64,000 nt of DNA from the NCBI GenBank assembly GCA_964638775.1, contig CAZWZH010000040.1:17046-81045 (forward strand), in the 5' to 3' direction. Within the stretch, counting starts at the first letter, position 1. Each line of letters opens with the position of its first letter. A program made the position numbers and the translations under genes. This document shows, in pieces, positions 19,301 to 27,205 of this stretch. The DNA is from Azophilus sp964638775 (GTDB lineage Bacteria > Pseudomonadota > Gammaproteobacteria > Pseudomonadales > Azotimanducaceae). The notes below the pieces were generated by a model, which was given only the letters and a program-made list of their open reading frames with translations, had not been told where the DNA came from and ran no database searches.

Positions 19301-20737
19301 CTAGTAATAGAACTCATTGGCAAGTTGCCGCGCGGTCTCCGTCGGCCCCCTGGCGACGCTGGCCGTCGATGCCAGGGCCTGCGTGGCCGATACGATTCGC
19401 GGTGTTACCACGATAATGAGTTCCACGGACCGGTCCCGTTCGCTGGTGTTGCGGAACAGGGCCCCCCAGACGGGAATGTCCCTGAGCAGCGGTATGCCGG
19501 CCTCGGTGCTCGTGGTGCTGCGCCGGTACAATCCGGCGATGGCGATGGACTCCCCGTCCCCGAGTTCAACGGTGGTGGACGCAGACCGTTCGTTGATATT
19601 GGGCACGACAGTGCCGGCTATGGTTGCGCCGCCGGCGGCAACTTCCCGAATGCGGGGCTGGACGGTGAGCGAAATCTGATCGGTGTCCAGCACCGTGGGT
19701 GTGAAACTCAGGCTGACGCCGGTCTGCCGATACTCCGTGCCGACCGTCCCCCGGTCGGTTATCGTCGGCACCGGGATCTCCAGGCCGGAAAAGAACTCCG
19801 CCGGCTGGCCGCTGACGGTGGTGAGATTGGGGCGCGCATGGACGACGGCAAGGCCGTTTTCCGCCAGGGCTTCCAGGAACATCGTGGCGCGATACCGATC
19901 GTTCCGAAACAGCTCCGAATGAGACAGGACGATTCCGCCTTCGCCGCCGCGCTCGGAATTGACGACCGCCAGTTCACTGGTTTCGTTGACGAACCGGGGG
20001 GTATCTCCAACCTGCCCATCCGGCCCGACCGGATAGAAGAGGACATCCTGTTCAAGCACATTTGCGATGCTGAGCGCGCCCGTTCCCAACCGCGTACCGG
20101 TCCCAGTCAACCAGGTTCTCAGTGGACTTTCAAACGGATTGAGGTCGACAGACCAGTCGATTCCCAGCGTCTGCGATACGTTGCGCGATACCTCGGAAAT
20201 CAGCACCTCGAGGTTGACCTGCGCCGGGCCGTCAATCCCGATCGCATCGACGACGGGCGTCTCGCCGGACACCGCCCGAATGCCGCGGAGTACCCGCTCC
20301 GCTTCCGAGGGACTCTTCGCGGTGCCGCTGACAAACAATGAGTTGCCCACCGGGTCCACATGAATGGGCGCATCTTCGCCGGCAATGCGGGACACCACGG
20401 TCTGTGCCTGCTCGGATTGAGCACTGACGCGAACACGAAAGGCCGCCAGCAGTTCGCCCACGGTGTCGAATACGCTCAGGGAGGTGACCCCGACAGCATG
20501 ACCCAACACGAACAGCGTTTCCTTGTTCAGAACCTCGACGTCCGCGGTTTGTGGATTGGCGACAAAGGCCGTCCCGATCTCCGCGGGAAATTCGAGGGTG
20601 AGTGAACTGCCCGGCGCCAGTTCGATGGTCTCAACCGGCGGCGTCGCGTTCGCCAACGTGCATGAGACGACCAGCAACCATGCCGCCAGCGACCAGCGGC
20701 AACGATTGCGGCGGGAATTTCGTCGAGTTTCTTTCAC
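19301..20737 (-). CDS. rcpA: Tad secretin RcpA/CpaC
   Basis: The 478-residue outer-membrane secretin has a signal peptide (NRCRWSLAAWLLVVSCTLANA), a pilus/CpaC N-terminal domain (about 30-110; LAPGSSLTLEFP, VLGHAVGVTSLSVFD), a BON-like segment (about 120-165) and the secretin core (about 200-445) with EIPVPTITDRGTVGTEYRQTGVSL and LRDIPVWGALFR. It forms the pore through which Flp pili exit. GTG at 20737 overlaps the rcpC stop by four bases (GTGA), supporting that start; the frame upstream of it lies inside rcpC and is rejected. Confidence 0.94.
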   Translation of the reverse strand: MKETRRNSRRNRCRWSLAAWLLVVSCTLANATPPVETIELAPGSSLTLEFPAEIGTAFVANPQTADVEVLNKETLFVLGHAVGVTSLSVFDTVGELLAAFRVRVSAQSEQAQTVVSRIAGEDAPIHVDPVGNSLFVSGTAKSPSEAERVLRGIRAVSGETPVVDAIGIDGPAQVNLEVLISEVSRNVSQTLGIDWSVDLNPFESPLRTWLTGTGTRLGTGALSIANVLEQDVLFYPVGPDGQVGDTPRFVNETSELAVVNSERGGEGGIVLSHSELFRNDRYRATMFLEALAENGLAVVHARPNLTTVSGQPAEFFSGLEIPVPTITDRGTVGTEYRQTGVSLSFTPTVLDTDQISLTVQPRIREVAAGGATIAGTVVPNINERSASTTVELGDGESIAIAGLYRRSTTSTEAGIPLLRDIPVWGALFRNTSERDRSVELIIVVTPRIVSATQALASTASVARGPTETARQLANEFYY

Positions 20738-21750
20738 GTATCCACCGCCACCCTCGCTTCTCCGCCGCCCCCGCGGATGATTCTCACCGGAGCCTCGGCC
20801 GGCGGCGGCGGTGGCTCGGGGTTCACCAGCACTTCGCTCAGGCGCACGGGTCGCCGGTTCTCGCCGTCGTACCATGGCGCTGAATTGACACTGCGCATTG
20901 CCAGGGTCAGCCGCCCCGTATTGACCGCGAGGGCGACCCGCTCCGCATCGGCGGGCAACAGTTCGAGCGTATAGTTTTCGCCTGCGGGTTGCGCCACGGG
21001 CTCGATGGCTCCGGCCTTGGTGAGGCTGACTTTCCCATAGCGCCCCAGCGAGTAGATCGTAGAACCCACCGCCAGCACGCGAACGTCGCGAACAATGGCT
21101 TGCGCGAGCGCTTCCGCCGCCTGTTGCGCCGACACCATGATCACATCCACCCGGTCTCCGGGATAGATGATGTTCGCGCTCGTCGTGGCCCGGTCGACCT
21201 CAACGGTGACCGCCCGCATTCCCGGCGCAAGAACGGCGCCGATGAAGCCGGGGCCGCCGGGGGTGATGATGCCGTCCCACCCGATTGGCGTTCCGGCCGC
21301 GTACGTGCGGCGGGTGACCGAACCGAGAACGGCCTGCAGCGGAACCGCGTCCTGCAATACGACCATGTTGAGGTCGATCGGCTCGACCCACTCCCGCCAC
21401 TCAACCAGTTCGGAAGTCAGCATGACGCCGGACCTGAGATCGCGCGTAGCGAGGAGCAGGTTTGGATATACAGGAGGACTCTCCACAGGCTGTTGCGCCG
21501 AGCGGTCGCCCGAATCGCCAATCTCCCCTGGCGCTGCCGTTTCGGTATCCGGCGCTACCGCTACGGTGTCCGGCGCTCCCGTTGCGGATTCCTGCACTGC
21601 AATGGGAGGTTCAGCCGGCTGGGGAGCGTCCCCGGCAAACAGGCTCTGGACCCCCAACCACGCCAATCCCGCGATGACCAACGCAAGAACTGCGGGAATC
21701 GCCTTGCTGCGTCTGAACGAGCCAATGTCCAGCAAGTCTCTAAGCGCCAT
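20734..21750 (-). CDS. rcpC: Tad pilus assembly protein RcpC/CpaB
   Basis: The 338-residue protein has one N-terminal transmembrane helix (about 17-38), a Pro/Ala/Thr-rich linker (45-90) and SAF/CpaB-type domains (about 95-310; LATRDLRSGVMLTSELVEWREW and VEVDRATTSANIIYPGDRVDVI). RcpC/CpaB is a periplasmic stabiliser of the secretin channel. It is coupled to rcpA by a four-base overlap and follows tadV by 25 nt. Confidence 0.92.
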   Translation of the reverse strand: MALRDLLDIGSFRRSKAIPAVLALVIAGLAWLGVQSLFAGDAPQPAEPPIAVQESATGAPDTVAVAPDTETAAPGEIGDSGDRSAQQPVESPPVYPNLLLATRDLRSGVMLTSELVEWREWVEPIDLNMVVLQDAVPLQAVLGSVTRRTYAAGTPIGWDGIITPGGPGFIGAVLAPGMRAVTVEVDRATTSANIIYPGDRVDVIMVSAQQAAEALAQAIVRDVRVLAVGSTIYSLGRYGKVSLTKAGAIEPVAQPAGENYTLELLPADAERVALAVNTGRLTLAMRSVNSAPWYDGENRRPVRLSEVLVNPEPPPPPAEAPVRIIRGGGGEARVAVDT

Positions 21751-21775
21751 CGTTACTCACGCTTTTCTTCGTGCC

Positions 21776-22252
21776 TTAAGCGCCGCCCGAGGCGAAAGCG
21801 CGCGCGATCAGCAGTACCGAGGCGGGGGGCACCATTGCCCAGGCGAACGGAATGCCGCGTGTGCGGAAATCTCCACCGCGCAAGATCAAGGCCAACGCAA
21901 CAAGCACAAGCCCCAGCACGGCGGTCGAAAGCAGCCACAGCCAGATATCGTTCGGTCCCAACCATAACGCCAATACGCCCAGGAGCTTTCCGTCGCCGCC
22001 GCCAAGCCAGCCGGCACGGTGAAAACCGTAGCCCAGCGCCAGACCCGCAGCGCCACAGCCAAGGGAGCCCCAAGACGCCGTGATGAAAGGCTGGCCGGCA
22101 AACAATGCGCCCACTACCCATAGCAACAGCAGTCCACCTGTGAGCCAATGGGGAATCTGCCGATGGAACCCGTCGGTAAACAGGGCGAACATCGCCAGAA
22201 CGGCGGCGCCCCCCATCGCGAAGCTACCCGGACCCGCGGTCAGGTTGATCAT
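21776..22252 (-). CDS. tadV: Prepilin peptidase TadV/CpaA
   Basis: The 158-residue polytopic membrane protein is a short type IV prepilin peptidase lacking a methylase domain. The two catalytic aspartates are D27 (TDGFHRQIPHW) and D87 in the GxGD motif (LGGGDGKLLG). It cleaves the Flp prepilin and TadE-like pseudopilins at the cytoplasmic face of the inner membrane. ATG 22252 has GAGG about 11 nt upstream. It sits between flp and rcpC. Confidence 0.92.
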   Translation of the reverse strand: MINLTAGPGSFAMGGAAVLAMFALFTDGFHRQIPHWLTGGLLLLWVVGALFAGQPFITASWGSLGCGAAGLALGYGFHRAGWLGGGDGKLLGVLALWLGPNDIWLWLLSTAVLGLVLVALALILRGGDFRTRGIPFAWAMVPPASVLLIARAFASGGA

Positions 22253-22385
22253 CAGCGCAACACCTCGCCCCTGCACGCCTCAGCGCGTTGCATGCTCGAC
22301 CGGGGTTGCTGCGGTCACCTGCGCCGACCGCACCAGTCAGCCTGCATGTGTGGCTGAAACTGGCGGGCGTGCTTTGGCGGGCGGA

Positions 22386-22592
22386 TTACGTCTTCAACTG
22401 TTTTTGCGTGGTCTCGATCTGGGTCTTCAGATCTTCGAACATCTTATCAAAAGCGCCACCCAACACGCCCGCGCCCGCAGCCACAATTGCGATCACAGCA
22501 ACCACGATAAGAGCATATTCGACGGTGGACACGTCTGTCCGGTCTTCAATGTAGGCAAGAATGCGACGCAACAGCTTTCCCGATCGCTTCAT
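22386..22592 (-). CDS. flp: Flp-type major pilin
   Basis: The 68-residue prepilin has a short basic leader, the Flp motif VSTVEYALIVVAVIAIVAAGA (residues 21-41) with Glu at +5 and Tyr at +6 of the mature chain, and a short amphipathic tail EDLKTQIETTQKQLKT with a Thr-rich end, where Flp pilins are commonly glycosylated. The residue before the predicted cut is Asp20, whereas Gly is usual. ATG 22592 has GGGGA at about -10; an in-frame start 23 codons upstream is not needed. It is the first gene of the run flp-tadV-rcpC-rcpA-lipoprotein-tadZ. Confidence 0.93.
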   Translation of the reverse strand: MKRSGKLLRRILAYIEDRTDVSTVEYALIVVAVIAIVAAGAGVLGGAFDKMFEDLKTQIETTQKQLKT

Positions 22593-22669
22593 ATTCGGTC
22601 CCCAAATTTTGGATAAGCGGGCAGACCAGCTCGGAATTCGTCTGATGAACGTTTCTGCCAACCGCTCTA

Positions 22670-22697
22670 ATTTTATTCAACCAAACCGAGAATGCAA
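22670..22697 (-). promoter_or_regulatory. Candidate sigma-70-type promoter of flp
   Basis: On the minus strand, TTGCAT (22697-22692) and TAAAAT (22675-22670) are separated by 16 bp, and the latter matches TATAAT at five of six positions. The implied 5' leader is about 70 nt. The -35 match is weak, so this is only a candidate. Confidence 0.4.
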
Positions 22698-22939
22698 CTC
22701 TCGCAAGGCATCGTCCGGGACGGATTGTGCGGGTATCGTCACCAAAGGGTCGGGTCTTGATCCGGCTACCGGAAACAGGCTAGCGTCTATGCGCATTCGG
22801 CAGAAACACCGAATGCCTGACGCCTAAATACCGTCAAGCGCATTGAATTCAACCTTGAACGAGCGGGGAACCGGACATTGACGTCGAAAGGCTTGCTGCA
22901 GGTTTGGCCGGGTTGCCGCCGCAACGTTTCGCGAGAGAC

Positions 22940-24691
22940 ATGAAAACGCCCCCGGGGGTTCCCGCGGTGCGCCGCGCGGCCGCACTGGTTCGAAGCGCAG
23001 CGCTCCTGGCGGCGCACCCGGCTCTCGCCCACGCCTCCCTGGTCGGGCTCACCTTGCTCGCGTTCCTTGCCGTGTTGGTATGGGGTGGCTGGGTATGGGA
23101 CGACCTCCATTACGTCTACTTCAACCCGCGCCTGCTCGACGGTGCAGGGCTGCGCGCCATCTGGTTCGACCCGGGCAAGCCGGAGGATCCGTTCACGGAA
23201 CCCCTGGCCGAGCGGGACGTGTACTGGTGGCCGCTGCTCTATTCGAGCTTCTGGCTGGAGCGCTGGTTGTGGGGCGGCTTTCACGCCGGTGGGTTCCATG
23301 CGACCAATATCGCCATTCACTGCGTCAACGCCTGCCTCGTCCTGGTGTTGCTGCGGCGCTTCAAGGTGCCGGGCGCCTGGCTCGCAGCCCTGTTGTTCGC
23401 GGTTCATCCGGGGCAAATGGTGACGCCGGCACTGGTAATGGGGCGCAAGGAGCTGGTGGCGTGCCTGTGCGTGCTGCTGGCCCTGATGGCCTGGTTTTCG
23501 CCCCAGCACCGGCAGGAGGCCGTCGCCCGGTGGAGCATTGCGGTCGTCAGCCTGCTGGTGGTGGCGGGCAGCCTGTTCAAAACTCAAGCAGCGGTGATTC
23601 CGGGCGTACTCGCGGTGGTCCACTGGTGGCAGGGTGGGCGCTTTACGGCGGCGTTCTGGGTGCGTCTCGCGCCGGTGGCCGTCGTTTCGGCGCTGATGGC
23701 CGGGTTCGCCTGGTACCTCATGGCCGTGGCGAGCCATTCGAACATTTTCGACTTCACGATCATCGAACGTCTACTGATTGCCGCGCGCTCCCTGTGGCTG
23801 CACGGATGGCTGTCGTTGGTGCCGGCCGATGGGGCGCTCGGCTTCTGGCGCTGGGAGGTGTCGGCAACCGATCCCTTGGGCTGGTTGGCGCTGGCCGGTT
23901 GCGGCCTGTGCCTGGCCGCACTGTGCCGTCATGCGCCCAAAAACCGGGTGCCGCTGGCTGCGGCGCTGTGGTTTGTGGTAGGCCTGTCGCCCGTGCTCGG
24001 GCTGCTCGACCACCACGCCATGGGGGTTTCGTTCGCGTTTTCCCGGCACAGGTACCTGTCGTCGATCGCCCCGATCGCCTTGGTTGCCGGCTGCGCGACG
24101 GTTTGGCTGAGGGCGCGCCCGAGGCCCCGCGAACGGCGCCTCGGGTGGATCGCTGCAGCGTGCTTCGTAGCCTGGTGTCTGGTGACCGATTGGCGCTATG
24201 CCGTGGCCTTCACGAAACCCTCCTCCTGGTGGACGGAAATGGTTCGGCACGAGCCGGACTGGGACCAGGTGCAAAGCACCTTGGTCGCCTCCCTGGCCCT
24301 CGAAGGCCGCCATGAGCAGGCCATTGCCATTGCGCGGCGGAACCTGGACCGGGTTCCGGGCAGCTTGCGATTCCGATGGGATCTCGGGTATGCCCACGCG
24401 GTGGCCGGCAATCGGGCCATTGCGATGGCGGAGTACCAATCGGTGGTCGATGCCCTGCTCGCCGACCCCTCGCTGGTGCAAACGGACGAGCGCCTCTGGC
24501 GGCGCGAGCATCAATTTCACTCGCCGCTTTCGAAAGCGGATGCATTCTATTTGCACTACTCTTTCGGGCTGCTTTTGTCGTGCGCTCGCCAGCCGGCCGA
24601 TGCAGCGCATCAGCACCGGCTGGCCAGGGCCCTGTACCCGGACGCCAACTTTGAGCAGGCATTCGGAAGCGATGATCCCCATGGCTGTTGA
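22940..24691 (+). CDS. GT-C type membrane glycosyltransferase with C-terminal TPR
   Basis: The 583-residue protein has about ten transmembrane helices followed by a soluble TPR-like region (about 445-560; RHEQAIAIARRNLDRVPGS). The first extracytoplasmic loop carries VWDDLHYVY with the acidic pair D54-D55 expected of GT-C enzymes that use polyprenyl-phosphate sugars. The helix-plus-TPR layout resembles TMTC/PMT-like or Wzy/PilO-like transferases. It probably transfers a lipid-linked sugar in the periplasm; donor and acceptor are unproven. ATG 22940 is used; a TTG 12 codons upstream is open. Its last 11 bases overlap the next GT-C gene, so both are one transcript, divergent from flp. Confidence 0.8.
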   Translation: MKTPPGVPAVRRAAALVRSAALLAAHPALAHASLVGLTLLAFLAVLVWGGWVWDDLHYVYFNPRLLDGAGLRAIWFDPGKPEDPFTEPLAERDVYWWPLLYSSFWLERWLWGGFHAGGFHATNIAIHCVNACLVLVLLRRFKVPGAWLAALLFAVHPGQMVTPALVMGRKELVACLCVLLALMAWFSPQHRQEAVARWSIAVVSLLVVAGSLFKTQAAVIPGVLAVVHWWQGGRFTAAFWVRLAPVAVVSALMAGFAWYLMAVASHSNIFDFTIIERLLIAARSLWLHGWLSLVPADGALGFWRWEVSATDPLGWLALAGCGLCLAALCRHAPKNRVPLAAALWFVVGLSPVLGLLDHHAMGVSFAFSRHRYLSSIAPIALVAGCATVWLRARPRPRERRLGWIAAACFVAWCLVTDWRYAVAFTKPSSWWTEMVRHEPDWDQVQSTLVASLALEGRHEQAIAIARRNLDRVPGSLRFRWDLGYAHAVAGNRAIAMAEYQSVVDALLADPSLVQTDERLWRREHQFHSPLSKADAFYLHYSFGLLLSCARQPADAAHQHRLARALYPDANFEQAFGSDDPHGC

Positions 24692-26945
24692 GCGTAGCGC
24701 ACCGCTCATGACGCAGGCCGTTGCGGCGGTCTGGCGCGACCGGCGATGGCGGCGGCCGGCGGCCCTTGCACTCTGTCTGGCACCTTGGGTGGCGCTTTTG
24801 GCCTGGCATACCAGCCTCTCCTGGTTCCTGACGGACGACGCCTTCATCAGCTTCCGCTACGTACGCAACCTGCTCGAAGGCCACGGCCTGGTGTTCAACG
24901 CGGGCGAGTACGTGGAGGGATACTCCAATTTCCTCTGGGTGCTGGAACTGGCAGCGATGTGGGGGCTGTTCGGACTGCGCCCGGAGCAGGCGGCGCCTTG
25001 GCTGTCGGTGGTGTACACCGCGGGAACCCTGGCAGTTGTGTTGTGGTGGGCAGCGCGCGCTTCGGCGTTGCGCAACCGGCGCTTGGCGGCCTGGATGGCT
25101 GTGGGGCTCCTGTGTGGTAGCGCCACCTTCGCGGCTTGGACCTCGGGTGGTGGGCTGGAGACCCGGCAGTTCACTTTCTTCGTCGCGCTCGCCGTGGTCT
25201 GCCTGCTGCTCAACGGGCGGGACCGCCGTGGCCTTGCGGTAGCTTCGTTCGCTTTGGCCGCTGCCGCCTACACCCGCCCGGAAGGACTGTTGATCGCCGC
25301 CTGTTGCTTTGCGTGGTACGCGGCTGCCACAGTGGCCTCCGGACAACGTTGGGACGGGCGCCACCTCGCTTGCCTGGTTGCGCCGTTCGTGGCGCTGGTA
25401 GCCGCCCACTTCCTGTTCCGTTACGCCTACTATGGCGAGTGGCTGCCCAACACCTACTACGCCAAGCACGTACGTCCCTGGTACGAGGCGGGATTCCGAT
25501 ACCTCTGGGCGGCGACCCTGGCGACCGGGCTCTACTTGCTTCTACCTCTCGCGCTTGCTGCGCTTCGGCGTTCCTGGCGATCGCGCCGGGATCTCGCCTA
25601 TGCGCTGCCGCTGCTTTGCGTTGCCGCGCACATGGCCTACATCCTGCGCATCGGCGGCGACCATTTCGAGTACCGCCCGCTGGACTTCTACTGGCCGCTT
25701 TTGGCCATTCCAGCGGCCCACGGGATCCTGGGCTTGGCGGATTCGATTGGGCGTGCTATCTCGAGCGCTCCGCGTCGTCGGGACGGTCGGATTCGAGCGG
25801 TGGCCGTCGCTTTCTTCCTGCCTGTCCTGTTCTATTGCACCGTGGTGCAGAGCACCTTCCTGTACTTCCGGACCCTGGATCTAGCAGATCGACCTCTGAT
25901 CAGGCATGCCATAGCCCTCTCCTTGGGGATGGCACCAGGAACGCAAGCCCTGTTTGCGATCTCCAATGATCTGATTTCCGGATTGGCGCCACGTTTGAAT
26001 GGAGTGAACGTAACTTTTCATCGGGACTACGCAACCGCCCGGATCCGCGACTGGTCACCTTACGAGCACGTCCCCCGCGAGGCGATTCCGGAAGACGCGG
26101 TCGCGGCCGTTCCCGGCATTGGCATTTCGTCCTTCTATGTACCCGCTCTCAGGGTGGTGGACATCTTTGGCTTGACTGACGCCGCAATAGCGCGAAACCC
26201 AACGACACGCCCCAACCAGCGCCGCGTAATTGCGCACGACCGCGTTCCTCCCCCCGGATATCTGGAGCGGCGCAGGGTCAATTTCCAGCCACAGCCCCTT
26301 GCCGGGAGCGCCCGGGTCGCACTCGCCCGCACTCGCTATACCGTGCAGGTCGGCCCCGATCTGTGGATGCCGTTCGACGCAGCGGACCACGAATGGGTGC
26401 TTGATCGTTTCGATGGGCGACTGGTTCTGACTGCAAAGGACGTTGACGGAGTCCGCGTCATCAGCGATTTCGAGGGAGGATTGGACGGTTGGCAACCCAG
26501 CAACGATGGCATTCGGAGCCATGACCTGATTGCGGACCCATCACACTCACATGGCGGTAGCAGCTATCAATCGAGCCGCTGGTTGCTGACCAGCTATCAT
26601 CCCGACCACGAGTCAGCCGCAATCGCGACGGCTCGCTCACCCTTGTTCACGGCGGATCCAGACGACTGCCTCGGCTTCCTCATTGCCGGCACCAATAGCG
26701 AGCGCACCGGCCTGCGGTTATTGGCGAGTGGCGTCGAGGCCAAGGTCTGGCACGTGGATTCCGGGGTTTGGCGGGGCTGGTGGCGCGCCAGCAATTTCTA
26801 TTTTGCAACCTATCGGCTCGCGGATGTCGCCGATGCTTCGCTGCAACTGGAACTGTTCGACGACGATGTGAGCGGCTTCATTCTGTTGGATCACGTAACG
26901 CTGATACGTGCTGAAGGCGACCATTGTGTTGGAGAAGGCTCTTGA
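24681..26945 (+). CDS. AftB-like GT-C membrane glycosyltransferase with C-terminal beta domain
   Basis: The 754-residue protein has about ten transmembrane helices (residues 25-420) with the GT-C motif TDDAFISFRYVRNLLEGHGL (D52-D53), then EYVEGYSNFLWV, RPEGLL and LPNTYYAK. These closely resemble mycobacterial AftB-type arabinofuranosyltransferases and their relatives. A C-terminal extracytoplasmic portion (about 590-750; SDFEGGLDGW, HGGSSYQSSRWL) looks like a jelly-roll carbohydrate-binding domain. It could transfer arabinofuranose from polyprenyl phosphate, which the DprE1/DprE2/UbiA genes nearby would make. ATG 24672 is an alternative start. It overlaps the preceding gene by 11 nt. Confidence 0.82.
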   Translation: MAVERSAPLMTQAVAAVWRDRRWRRPAALALCLAPWVALLAWHTSLSWFLTDDAFISFRYVRNLLEGHGLVFNAGEYVEGYSNFLWVLELAAMWGLFGLRPEQAAPWLSVVYTAGTLAVVLWWAARASALRNRRLAAWMAVGLLCGSATFAAWTSGGGLETRQFTFFVALAVVCLLLNGRDRRGLAVASFALAAAAYTRPEGLLIAACCFAWYAAATVASGQRWDGRHLACLVAPFVALVAAHFLFRYAYYGEWLPNTYYAKHVRPWYEAGFRYLWAATLATGLYLLLPLALAALRRSWRSRRDLAYALPLLCVAAHMAYILRIGGDHFEYRPLDFYWPLLAIPAAHGILGLADSIGRAISSAPRRRDGRIRAVAVAFFLPVLFYCTVVQSTFLYFRTLDLADRPLIRHAIALSLGMAPGTQALFAISNDLISGLAPRLNGVNVTFHRDYATARIRDWSPYEHVPREAIPEDAVAAVPGIGISSFYVPALRVVDIFGLTDAAIARNPTTRPNQRRVIAHDRVPPPGYLERRRVNFQPQPLAGSARVALARTRYTVQVGPDLWMPFDAADHEWVLDRFDGRLVLTAKDVDGVRVISDFEGGLDGWQPSNDGIRSHDLIADPSHSHGGSSYQSSRWLLTSYHPDHESAAIATARSPLFTADPDDCLGFLIAGTNSERTGLRLLASGVEAKVWHVDSGVWRGWWRASNFYFATYRLADVADASLQLELFDDDVSGFILLDHVTLIRAEGDHCVGEGS

Positions 26946-27205
26946 CCGAGTGTCTCTCGTTGGACAATCCCTGACATGAGGCTCCTGTCGCTCAAGGATT
27001 CAGTCCCTCGAGCGCCGACGAACACACCATAACCAATGACCGTCAGCGTAACCGCATCGACCAACAAGACAATAGCGAGATTTTCCGGTATGACCGCGCA
27101 GGACGTTTTCATTCGAGTGCTATGGCCGAAACCCTATATGCGTCGAATATAGCAGACGGCAACCATGCGCTCATTCCTGCCCGGGGCATGGGGCCGACAT
27201 CCAGT
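26946..27205. other. Intergenic region between convergent genes
   Basis: About 260 bp separate the AftB-like gene from the convergent spermidine-synthase-like gene. No supported gene is seen; weak short frames exist. A terminator would be expected here, but I cannot point to a convincing hairpin plus T-run. Confidence 0.4.
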
